From positions 1,048,829-1,112,828 of the forward strand of contig CM029121.1 in the NCBI GenBank assembly GCA_016859345.1: a DNA stretch of 64,000 bases, given 5' to 3'. This stretch comes from Istiophorus platypterus (Eukaryota; Chordata; Actinopteri; Istiophoriformes; Istiophoridae). The notes under the pieces are model-generated. The model was not told where the DNA came from, searched no databases, and saw nothing but the letters and a program-made list of their open reading frames with translations. Below are positions 1 to 12,764 of this stretch, one piece after another (the stretch's first letter is position 1; the number at the start of each line of letters is the position of its first letter). The position numbers and the translations under genes are program-made.

Positions 1-3000
1 GCTTCTGCTGTGTGATTATTGGTAAATATGAAACCAGGGGAAAACACAGGATGTGAAATGATAATGTTTGCTTGATGACAGGAACAGGAAGAAATGTGCA
101 CTCAAATGGCCTCTTATCCACTCACTATCTGTCTTCAGCAGGAGTCTTGTGGTTGTCACTCTTTGTGATGCAAGCAAACATAGTGGCTGCAAAAGACCAT
201 GAGTGTTTCATGTGAACCAAACCTCATTGTGTCCACCATGTCTTAGTATGGTTACATATTTGACATCTATTTTATTACTTACTTCTTTTTATTACACATG
301 TGCTTACGGATTACCTATGTTATGTGACTGCTGCAGTTTTATTTAGGATATGAATCATAATTTTCATTATTATAATAAACATAATCATGAGACATAGAGG
401 AAGAGAGAGAGAAAATATGAAACAGGAGAAGGAGGGGACAAGAATGGTAAGGAGTTAAGAGAGAGGGAAAGAACAGAGCAGATAAGCAAAAGAAAAGGAC
501 AAGAAAAGAGCTCAATTAAAGAAAGGAGGCAAAAAGTAGTGACCCAAGCAGCAGGAGCTAAACACCTGATAGGTGTTTGCTTTAAAAATGTTGCTTCATT
601 GTAGCTCAGTCTGATTCAGTCACCTGTTTCCCTCAGTCTTCCTCTGCCACTTTCTTTCTCTTTCCTCTCTCTTTGTACTCCACTCTCTCTGGCCACGGGT
701 GTTTTTCCCTGCCTTGCAGCGCTCGATGAAGAGAAAACATCGTGGAGCTGATAGGGTTGTTGATGAGTGAGTCACCATTTACACGTGCTGGCTTTTCAAA
801 GTCACACCACACCTGAAAGTTAAAGGAGCTGGCGGGTCTTGTTCTATATTTTTATTTTGACTTCTGCCTTGCAAGCCACCATGCCTGTGGCACTCACCTA
901 TTTCTACCAAAGATGTACGGTAAATTGTACATCCAGTGCTTATGGTCAGTCTACTATAGACCGATAAAGGTCATTCTACTACATAAACACACCACTGCCA
1001 TAAGTAAATAGTTTTAGCCTTAGTAATTTTCTAAAACTGTAGTTTTTGTAAGTATTAATCAAGAAGAAAGAAAGAGAGCAAATGTTCCAGACCATTTCCA
1101 GGGACGGAATTATTATGTTGATCTTTTCTGGCAGTGACATGGTATATGTGGAGTTTAGTCAGAATAATCTACATTTTGTGTTCTCATGGTAATGAGGAAC
1201 ATGTTACCCGGTGCAGCAGTATGTTTATCTGATGTGTTTTAATTGTTTTTGAGTACCAATAAGATACATGAGTCTTTGATGCACAATACTGAACTAGCCT
1301 TATCCATTCATATCATTTAACTTTTCAACAATATATTCAGCCAATAAATAATTTCATAAAAACAATTGATGAATCATTTTTATCATGGTGCTTGTTTTAA
1401 ACATTGTATTCAGTCCCATTTTATAATAATCATTGGTAATTATTAGGTTATTGAATGATAATGATAATGATAATGAATGATAACTTATCACAAACAAAAA
1501 ATACATGTTCATCTCTGAATAACCCGATCAGTTTATCATTAACTAATGGCATATCCTGTACATGACTTCTGACATATTGCCATGTATGTTTACCTGAAAT
1601 CCCATTTACAATTGAATTGAACAGAAAATATGAGCGAATCCTCATTTGAGAAGCTACAACAAGCATCTCTGCTTGATAAAATAACTTTAACAGACTAATA
1701 TTTATATTATTCAATTAACTGATCAGTTCAATAACTGTTTCAGCACTACTTGATTCACAACTCACTGTAGTGAAACAAATGGAAGCCAATCGCTACTTGG
1801 AAGGTCAAAAAATACACGTTTATATGTTTTGCAGACGGCAGCTGGCACATAAAAAAATGCTTAGCAATGACATGTTATGGTGAACATAATTTGTAGCAAC
1901 GGTTAAGAAAATTCAAAATACTGATCTGGTCCTGCACATCAATACAGTGAGGAACAAAAACTGCAGGAACATTCTCGTATCCTCCAAATTTTTACCAATT
2001 GTGTATTTTCACAAAACAATGAAACCCTGAAACAGGTCTCAACAGTTTTCACAACAGTGAGACACTGTTGTTCATGTTTCATGTGTACTTATATGTTAAA
2101 TGTCTCCTCATTGTTGCAGTGATTTGATATGATCAACATTGATGTATTGAACATTTTTCAAAATACAGTACATAGGTCACACTTACTTTCAATTTCAATT
2201 CCCTCTGTCATTACTCCCTGTCTGCTTCTCCCTGGAAACAAACAAAAAAAGACACAACATACATCTTCATCCTCTTGTTTCTATGGCAACATAGCAGCAT
2301 GGAGAAGAAAAAGGAGCTGTAGCCTCTTCAAACCTTCCTCCACCATGAAAAGCAGAAAAGAAAGAGACAAAATGAAAAAGAAGAGAAAAACAGAGGACTA
2401 GGAGCAGAAAAATAGAGTTCAGTTGAAAGAAAGAGAGAAAGAATGAGAGAAAGAAAGATAGAGTGAGGCAGGCAATCACTGTATGCTCCTGTGCAGGATG
2501 GAGTATCTATAGTAACCCTCACTGGTTATCAGAAAATTGAAGTTCCTTCTGTTTGTCTGCATTCTGCTTTCTCTCCATCTCTTCATAAACACAGTGCCAT
2601 TTATCTCCCTCCTCAGCAACAATTTCATTTTCTACTCTTTATTTTACAGTTTGTCTTGTTAGTTTAGCATGTGTGTCCAAGTCGAGGAAGAATTTGATTA
2701 AAAAAAAAAATACTACTTGGCAGTAGAGATGCAGACAGAGGGACAGACAGGTAGACAGAGACCAGGGTTGATGTTTACTCTTCCATTGAAATGAGACTTC
2801 TCCCCCAGAACCAATATTTGCCATAGATATTTTCCGTAATGAAACTCCTGTATGCATGCAGTTTCACAACAAGGATTTCATATGTGTATGTGTGTTCGTG
2901 TATGTGTTTGTGTTTTTGTTTAGGTGGATGGGGTGAGGCAAAAGAGCAAGCTCACTCTATCAGGCATGGAGGGAGTTGTAAATAAAGGAATAGTGTGTTT

Positions 3001-3197
3001 GCTCTTCAGCAGGGGGAGGAGAGGAGCAGCAGAGAGAGCTGCCTGTTTGCTCTATGGAGAGAGAGATAGATGCAAATAAAGAGAACCACCTGTCTGTCTT
3101 CGACTCTGATGCAGAGGGACGCCAGGGCAAGAGCAGGCGTTTGTAGCTGCTGCTTCCATGTAACTACTTAGATGTGTTTGTGTTGAGAGGAGCCATG

Positions 3198-3242
3198 GCT
3201 GTGTGTCTGTGTGTGTGTGTGAGTGTGTGAGTGTGAGTGTGT

Positions 3243-3299
<57 letters not shown>

Positions 3300-3336
3300 T
3301 GTATGTGTATGTGTATGTGTATGTGTATGTGTGCGC
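3198..3336. repeat. TG microsatellite with GTGTAT end
   Basis: Long run of TG with occasional GAG interruptions, then four TGTATG units and a short GC run. All reading frames through it are low-complexity. Confidence 0.95.
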
Positions 3337-6236
3337 GCGCTGGAGGAGGCAGGGACAGGCTGTTTATCATACTGAGAGCAGCAGCAGAAGAAAAAGCAGG
3401 GAGCCAGTGGGGGCCTCTTGATAGTTCTAGCTCATTCATATTATGTTGATAATTATTTGGACCTATGATGTGATGGATACTATATATTTACATTTGCATG
3501 AACAAGTTGTAATGTGACATTGTGTTCAGATTCTCCACAAGTGTAAATCATCATTATCATCATCATCTGAAGTTTTTCCTGTCTGACAAGAATTAAATAG
3601 GAAAATAAATGGTAAAATATTAACATTTTGAATCTCAGTATTCAAAATGTTGGCCGCAGTTAAACAAGACAAATCAGTATGCCTTTTTTGGCATCAAACT
3701 CACACTCCTTCTTGTCAAGAGACGTAACAGAACACACGTGATAAACAGACTGCTGGAGTAAGCCAGTATCAGTATCTTCACTGTCCATGTAGAGTAAACA
3801 TTCATGAATCTGTTTTGAAATTATATTTGGATAAGACTCCTTATAATCTTGACTTTTACTTTAGTATCAAAAGTAAGCTGATGTTTATTGTTTGTACATC
3901 TATGGTTACTGGATATGCGAAGAGTCTTCAAGCATTCGGTTTAAGGGTTTTTCAGTGTAAGTAATGGGAGACAAAGTCCACAGTCCAGAAGCTGTCAAGT
4001 AAAGAAACATTCTAAAGTTCAGCTGAAGCTGATATGGGGCTTCAGCTGTCTGTGTTAAACAAATCAATCAAGGCTACAGTCTTTTTGGTAACAAATTCCG
4101 TCTTTGTGCTTCCTTGCTGAGTTGTGGCAGAGAGATAGCAACACAAAGCCAGAGTTAGCAGAGACTACTCCCTTCGTGTCTTTGTAGTCCTGACAGTGAA
4201 TTGCACAGATGGAGATAATGGAACACATATTTGTGGCACTGTAGTTGTATCAAGTAGTTGTGTGCAGAGTGAAAGAAGAGAGCTTGCAAAAGAAGTTCAA
4301 ATTCTACATACTGTCTCAACTCTGCGCACCTGGCCAGTCGTTGCTTAAGGTGGGCATGATTGTCAGATTATTTGTTTCAGAAAGTTGAAAAATAAAACTT
4401 TTTTGATGCTGCTATCCAAAGCAGGGATTCAGAAGCTATTATCCAATCTTACAAGCACATTGTCTAAGGTAAACTGAGGCCTTAGGTTAAAAAAGGCCAT
4501 TTAGAAATCAATAAAATAAAATATATCCACATAAAGTGGGAAAATTTTAAATAATGAAAAGCTCTCTCTCTTCCATATACCACTCTGTGCAATGTCCATA
4601 CACACACATACATAACTTACTTCTCCACTCAACAGCACACCCAATTAACCAGATCATCTCATAGCCTGTAAATAATCTAAACTCCCTGACTGAAACTTGT
4701 TCACTGCACCCAGCTTTATAGCTACAGTAGTAACAACACACAACCACATCTTTTTATTTCTAAATATCTGTTTGTGTACAGATGAAACTAATTAGATACA
4801 ATGTGTCATTTACTGAGTTTTAGACATACGGGTGGGCATATTTTCAACTTTGGGCAGAGTCAGGCTAGGGTAGGCCCTTCTTCCAGTCTATAAATTAAGT
4901 TAGGCTAATTACTTCTCATCTAACTCTCAAGAGAGAAATGAGCTTGTTTATGAAAAAGCTACACATATTTTCAAATATCTCACTATTCCCTTATGAAGCA
5001 AATATATCTGATAACTCAGTTAAGAGTGGAAACGGGATATGTTCTTAAATATTAAGGATGCACATTACTTGAGAATCTCAAAATCAGACAGAGCACAGCT
5101 GGCTGTGACTCCTCTTGAGTAATCTTTCCCAGTTTCACTCTGAATAAGCCGCTTCAACACATATAACATAGTCACATAGTCAGCAACTAAAACTATTCCG
5201 TTCTCTCTTCATATCATCCAGCAAACTTTTTTATATTCAATTGTCATTTTTACTTTACTGATGGAAACCTGGCTTGTCCTAATCAAATTCCCATAATACA
5301 TATTTGTTTGCAGGCCCAAACACATACGTTTAAATATTTAAATGATTAATGTATTCACTCTTTCAAATGAGCCGTCTTAGAGATTCACTGAAATGATTCT
5401 GACTTGTTTACACTTCTTATATAATCTCTGCTGTTGTCTGTATCAGTCCTTTGGTGTCACACTTAACTGAGAATAGTGAAGCCCTCTTCAAAATCTGTGT
5501 TTATCCACTGATAACATGGAACACAAGTGTGTTAGATTTTCTGAAGTTTTTGTTTTTTTTTTCAAGTATTTAACTCATTGTAACCTTATACATTCACTCA
5601 GGCTGCTGAGAGAGTTTACTTTTCTCTTCCATAAGTCAGAGATAGAAAACGTCAGCAGGAACTTGTGCAGCATACTATGAGAGCGTGTCTAGTTTTCTAA
5701 ATGAAAATGGCCTCAGAAAAATGGAAAGTAAAAGGGAAAAAAAGCATTGCTAAGCATTGCTGCCTAATTCGGGTGCAGTGACAGCCACTGCAAATGACGT
5801 CTACAGGGCCCATTTGTGTGGATATACAATTATTGTTCACAATAACTGGTACTAAGTCATGCAGTGACGCTGATGTCTGGGAAATCAACTGATGATTCAC
5901 ATACTGTGATTTCTGTATTACTGACAGACACATGTCTTATTATAGACATGCACTGGGGCATTTCTCACATTTCTCTTGAAAACTTCTTCCGGGGTGAAGA
6001 GATATACAGACATGGTCTCCTCGTGGCTTTTACTCAGCCTTGTTATTTTTATCTGTTTAGACCCCCCCCCCCTCTCCTGTTCCTGAGTCCGGAAACTTGT
6101 GGTAATTTGTCAGCGTTTCTGTAATCATTTTGAGACTAGCAAACAGGTTGTGGCCTGCAACTCAACTGCATCTGTATCCAGCGCTCACAATGGTGGGAGT
6201 GGGATCACAGCTCTGCTATCACACCAAAATGGGTTT

Positions 6237-6321
6237 TTGTGTGTGTGTGTGTGTGTCTGTGTGTGTGTGTCTGTGAGTGTGTGTGTGTCTGTGTGTCTGT
6301 GTCTGTGTCTGTGTGTGTGTT
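6237..6321. repeat. Interrupted TG microsatellite
   Basis: TG run with scattered TCTG interruptions in the intron before the first visible cmip exon. Confidence 0.9.
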
Positions 6322-6707
6322 GACTCAGGCCTACATGAACAATGTCTTTCTAGGTGATGTTTGTGTAATTGTGTCATTAATGGCTTTTGCTAAATTGATT
6401 TTCCACTTTGTTTCAGAATTCAAAGACTGTTCACTTGGAACGACATCAAATGTCACCATAGCTGATAAAGCCAACTGTGTGTACTATATAACAGCATTCA
6501 CCAATCTGCTGTATTTGGAGGTTTTGTTTGGCCAGGTGTTTACCCAGGGCAGGTTAGGCCCAGGATGTGTTTCTTTTTGTCTTTCCAGCTGACTGCCAGT
6601 AAAAATAAATGTCTTTTTATCCTCTCTCTCTGTTTAAATATACATGTATGTACTCTAATGTTATACAGGATCAGACAAATATCCTCTTTCTTTCTCTCCT
6701 CTCTCAG

Positions 6708-6833
6708 CCCACTGGTTACATGGAGACGTCATTGTCATACAGCTCCATAGAAGACCTGCAGCTCCTCTCATGGGACAATGCTCCAAAGTACTGCGTCCAG
6801 CTGAGCTTCCCTGGTGGCACCGTACTGCTGCAG
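6708..6833 (+). CDS. cmip: cmip exon, PH domain part (PTGYMET...GTVLLQ)
   Basis: Forty-two codons, phase 0 at both ends, between a tctctcag acceptor and a CAG|GTAACA donor. It contains SIEDLQLLSWDNAPKYC, a strand region of the PH domain. Confidence 0.95.
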
Positions 6834-9650
6834 GTAACACATGAGTCTGCAGTCATTTTACAAGTTTATCAGACCATTTTAATGTTCATTGTACATGAAA
6901 ATACGAGGAATAATCTGGTCAGCTGTTAGTTCAGGTAGGAAAGAAACAGGCTTGAAAATAATTGGTGACAATAGAACAAATCATCATTGGCTAGCTAGCC
7001 AACTCCAGTAACATTTTCCATACAGAAATAGCTTGTTTTGTTTGCAACAGCAATGGCTAGAAACACGATTTTGGCAAGTGTTACTCACAAAAACGTCTAA
7101 ACCCACTCGTATGAACAGCTGTAATGTCTGAGGGCAAAGTAGAGTACTGCCACATAACCGACCAGGTGACTGTTCAGTAGCCTGTGATGGAGCATTAGAC
7201 AAGATTTTAGAGCAGTGATTGGAAAACTTTGGTCCTGACTGCTCCCTCCTGTCATGTATTTTTACACAAGTAGATCTGTGGTGAACTTGGCAGTGACGAA
7301 TCTTTCATGGTAATATTACATGATCAAAAAGAGCTTGATGGACTGTCTAGTTTGATGACTCTAATGTTTTAGACTCAGGACAGATCGAGGTCCTAGACAC
7401 CTTACACCACGTACCTAGTGATCTCTGAGAGATGGCTCTAAATTCCAAGGAAAAATGAATCCACACATTATCCAAACCCATTCAGTGAGGACATTTGGCT
7501 CTGTTACCCACTAGCCCAATTATCTCTGATATAAAGTTCAACCAATTTTGGGAGATGGGGGTCAGCACTGTATACCCACCTCCTCAGTTGTATTTGCTTA
7601 TGCCTGCTGTCAGCTTTTTGGGCCACTCCCAGACCGATTCAGTTTGTGCCTTGAACAAAAAGCTTGCTGATTCAAATCCACGGGCCAAGAGCAGAACCTG
7701 ATTTGCTTTTCTACCTATGGTGGGAACATGGAAAATCAAAAAAATACATATTTAAATGTAATGGAAAATGAAGATGTTTGAGGTTTAGAGAGCAAGATAG
7801 TAAGTCACACTGAAAATCCCCAAAAATATGAACACTAGTATCCCAATTTTCTAACATACTGGTTTTGTTTGTAGCAGCCAGTTGCTCATCAGCACAAACT
7901 TCACTATATATAATGATGAACCTCAGTTTCAGTATAACCTGACACAATTTCAATCTCTTGTATGAAAATTTCCTATAAAGACACACTATAGACACACCTA
8001 GACTTCTCTGACCTTTTTAGAATACACCAGCCATCAATAAAACACACACTGTTCACTGTATTACACAGTCCATTAGAGATGGTTTACAGGAGGGTATGCC
8101 ACCAAGGGAATTTGTATAAATTCATTCTTGTGTCTAAGCCTAAAAACAATTGAAACCTATGCATTAACAGATGCCAGTCAATGGTAACCTGATAGCTTCA
8201 TGTTCTGGTGCCAGTTAATGGAATGTGCATGTGGTCAGGCCAGCCACATCCAGAAAGTTTCTGTCATATTATAAGATTAAAAGAGAACTGCAGAAGGAAA
8301 CTGAGTAAACTTGTTCACTTTAAACTTAGACTTACTTCCATGTTCTCTTAAAGGCCCTGAAAAGCTATTTTCTCATTCACCGTCTTACCATGAACCATGG
8401 GATCCTATATGAACTAACTTTTTTTTGGCAAAGTCAGAACAGTTTTGGTAGTTTGACATAAGAGATCTTCTGTTGTTTTTGTCTTGTCCGTGCTCTTCGC
8501 TCTTCTCTCTGGTGTGACATGAGTGGTGCTCAGCTAGAAAAAGGTGATGACTGATGTTTGCTTATGTGTATTTAATGTTTTACTATTGAATGTTATATAT
8601 ATGTTATCTTATAATGTACTAATATAATATTTAACATAATATTTCTTTAAAAGCTCCATTCATAGTGTGGGGGGGGGCAGCCTTGACAGGCAGCAGTAGA
8701 GAGGAGAGAAATGGGGGAGAACAAAAAGAGATAAGGAGAGAGAAACAATTAACAGCTGTATATACTGTTGTATTCAAGCACTGTCAGACTGGTTGTTATA
8801 ATGATAATAATAGTGATACATATAGGCATGGTTGTGTTATTAATAATAGCATCAGCAATGATAGCAGTACCCATTAATAATAATATAACAATAATAGTCT
8901 TAATAATGATGATAATGATGAGTGTTGATATAAAAATATGGATGAGTGGAAAGAGTATTGATGAGCAATGTAAATATTCATTTGATGCTTTGCATCCAGT
9001 AATCTCATATTTTCTTTTTATCAATTACTAATGTTAAACATCCTTCAGACTGTTTTATAAGTGAAATTATTAGTGTTAGTGTGTAAATGGATGTAGTCCG
9101 AGGGAAGCAGCAGTGTTTGAGAGGCAAAACCCTGCTGATAATGTCTGCAAATCTGTCTTCAAAAAGGATTAGTTGTTGATAAATTTACTGTATTTAGCTG
9201 TAAGAATAAAAAAATGGCTGTTCAACAATTGGTTAATTAAATCTTGACTCACATTGTTACAGAAAGTAAAGGTTTAACGTTTTACACAAGTAAAAATACT
9301 TTTTGTCTGTTACAGGATATAGCTCACTGAGTGACAACAAGCAAACTGTGTTTCTATTACATGAAATCCCATTTAATATATAGTTTGTGTCTCTCTGCAT
9401 CTATGTCTGTTTGTGTGTTTGCATTACCACAGGCTGCAAACACATACTTACGAGACCAGTGGTTTCACTCCCTGCAGTGGAAGGTAAGGTTACAGTTTGT
9501 CTTTAACTATTAATTAACTTGTTTCATCAGTCTCATCAAAGCATCATGCCGAGGCCTTTAACTACCCCACACACACACACACAAACACACACCAACCGAC
9601 AAACACACCAGTGTGCACGCACACACACGGACACACACATACACACACAT

Positions 9651-9702
<52 letters not shown>

Positions 9703-11343
9703 ACAGCAGAAAGAGTTTTTGTACTGTCTTTCAGCTTTAATGATCCTTATTTTCCAGCCTTTATAAAGATTACCCAACACATTGATATTTATTGTAGAAT
9801 GATCATGTAGAAACACCGAAAATAGATGTTTGTTGTATTATAAATCTTCTCACAGACTGGCACACAATTTTGTAACACTTTACAGACCTTTATGAGGATC
9901 AAACTTTTATTAGCCAGGCCTTGCTGCGCTCACTGAGCTAAATGAAGCAATGCAAAGAAGTATGCATGAAGTGGTTAGGAGTGATAGAGTTCACAGTTAC
10001 TTCCCATGAATTACAAAATATTTTCTTTCTATGTTTAATTTTCTCCACACACAATATTGCTTGAAGAAGAGCAGTCACACAGAAAGCACTGCCCATATAT
10101 GAAAAGTTGTCATGATAGGTAACTTCCACAGCTCTGATTCTTCTCATTCATTTCCCTTTTATATGTTTTCGCTGCACCATGTTGAAGAAAAATTTTCCAT
10201 GCCAACCCAACCAGCACACGAGAAATTATGAAACGAAGGAGGCCTAAAACAAGAACAGAATTCACACCTAGAAAAATATTTCTCATGGATTAAATATATA
10301 ACTAAGCACTGGTTTCACAGAACAATGCAGACATCAGCCATAGAATATCCAGATATTCCAAATGGTTGCCAGGTAGTCACCGTGGGGTACTGCACTGTGT
10401 TCCCTGCAGAAAAAGATCTACAAGTACCGTAAGGTCCTGAACAACCCAAGTCGCTGGGATGTGGTGCTGAAGGAGATCAGAGCGTTGGTGGACATGGCTC
10501 TGACCTCGCCACTGCAGGATGAGTCTATTCACCAAGCTCCACTGCACATCATCTCCACCCTGCTGGCTGAGGTAGCAACACTCACACATGAACACAAACA
10601 TGCAAATAAGAAAAGGCTTACTGAGCATTTGGCTGTGTTAGTGTAAATGCGAGCACAAAAAGTAGGAGAGAAGTTACCAAATAAGAGGCTGAAACTAGCT
10701 GATACTAGGTGGTATGCAAATTACATCATCAGCACCATTTAACAGGCTTTTGCTAACTTCAATTAGAAGTAGTTTTCTACAACAATTCAACAACAGTTTC
10801 AGATGCTAGTTCTTAACCTAGGTCAGGAATTTAAAATTCATTAAGGAACAGTTTGACATTTAAAGAAATAAACAGCTACAAATAAACTAAACTGAACTCA
10901 GTTTTTCTTTTTTTCTTCTTCTTCCTCCCCACAGAACTCTAATCTAAGCACTCAGGATCATGAGAACATCATAGTGGTGAGTATGAAGTTCACTGTTACT
11001 ATAAATTGATATTTGATTACATGGTAAAGTTAATAATTAACACCGTGAGTCCAGCTTCTTGTTATTTTGATCTTTAAACAGAAGAAAAATACAGAGTTTT
11101 CTCAAGTACTCTTTACTCTTGTGAATTTCTGTGTTTTTGATTTTTGTGGTCAATGCCCGTATGACAGTAACTGGATACAACAGAAGAGCTCAGTGTTGAG
11201 AGAGGTTTTGATGCGTGTATAGCTCACCTGTGGGGTGTTTTTACAAGGCTTCTGCACCTATCTATGGCTCTCAGCCAGGATAAATAAGAGATAGGATATG
11301 GAAATATTCATGTTTGTGTGTGTGTGTGTGTGTGCGTGCGTGC

Positions 11344-11431
<88 letters not shown>

Positions 11432-12723
11432 CTGGGTCTGGGTCTGGGTCTGGGTCTGGGTCTGGGTGTGTATGCCTGGACGTGTTTGTGTGTATTAAGG
11501 CCATTGCTCCTCTTCTGGAAAATAACCACCCACCACCAGACCTGTGCGAGTTCTTCTGTAAGGTAAGACCATGTACTGCAGTGGTAAGCTGTCTCAGGAT
11601 GGAACAGCGCTGAAAATTTCTGTTGGAGTTTTAAATCATTTTAATTATTTAACGATGCTTCCTATTGATGATTAATCCTGTGTGTTGCAGCATTGTCGGG
11701 AGCGGCCACGTTCAATGGTCGTTATTGAAGTGTTCACTCCTGTGGTCCAGAGAATCCTCAAACATAACATGGTGAGAAGGGCACCGTTCAGGAGTAGGGA
11801 TAATAATATTGATGCCTGCTTTGTGCATGCAATCTCATGTTTTAGGTACGTTATGTGCAAAAGTCATATTCCTTCCTAGTGGAAGACCTTCATCCAATAT
11901 GTCTAATGAGAAATCTGATTAGAAAAACTGGATGCAGATTAACCCTGGGACAAAGTGGTCTACGGCCTGTAAAATCAGAACCTTTTGTTTAATTTTTTTT
12001 TTTTTTTTAACTTTTGTCATTTCTGTTGTAATGTTTTATATTTTACCGAGTGAGCCCTAGTATTTTTTTTCTTTCAGTTTTTGCATGGTAGTACAGTTTT
12101 ACTGTTTAAAATCTAACAATATAAAACATATTTACAATCTGCCCTACCTTGCAATTAGTCAACAGTTCAAGGGAACTGACAGTGGGTCAATAAGCAATAT
12201 CAATAATGAAAATGAGAAGTTATAAATCCTATGCTTGTTTTTTTGTCTCCGTGGCAGGATTTCGGGAAGTGCCCTCGGCTGCGTCTCTTTACTCAGGAGT
12301 ACATCCTGGCTCTCAATGAGCTGAATGCTGGGATGGAGGTCGTCAAGAAGTTCGTCCACAGGTGCAAAACTGTCATGTACAATAGCATGTGTCAGCAGGT
12401 CTTATTAAATTGTTAATTCCCTGTCTGATATACATTTTACCAATTTCAAACCCAGACATTTTTCTACTACATTTTTCTACTACAACATGTAGACTATCCA
12501 TTAAAATATATACTTAAAGCGGCATGAGGCATGAGATGTATAGTTTGATGCCGTGACCATGGACCCTGCTGTGACCTGAGTCTGTCTGTGTTACAGCATG
12601 CACGGGCCAACAGGGCAGTGCCCTCATCCACGTGTCCTGCCAAACCTAGTGGCAGTGTGCCTTGCTGCAATTTATTCCTGTTATGAGGAGTTCATCAACA
12701 GGTTGGTCTCACATGCTCGCGTG

Positions 12724-12764
<41 letters not shown>

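Larger units (their letters stand above)
1..6707. other. Left flank, probably a cmip intron
   Basis: I find no exon matching the CMIP N-terminus and no other gene. The stretch is AT-rich with purine-rich runs (about 385-530), a TG microsatellite near 3.2-3.3 kb and another at 6.24-6.32 kb. Because the first recognisable cmip exon starts in mid-protein, this is most simply intron. Confidence 0.6.

Noticed and set aside
718..752. Exon-like stretch after ccttgcag near 718
   Set aside because: The translated peptide does not match the missing cmip N-terminus, and no supporting donor or phase was found.
3164..3449. Open frames rich in His-Thr or Cys-Val
   Set aside because: Translation of a TG/CA microsatellite; the same applies at 6239-6592, 9519-9816, 11271-11613, 12598-12955 and 16499-16834.
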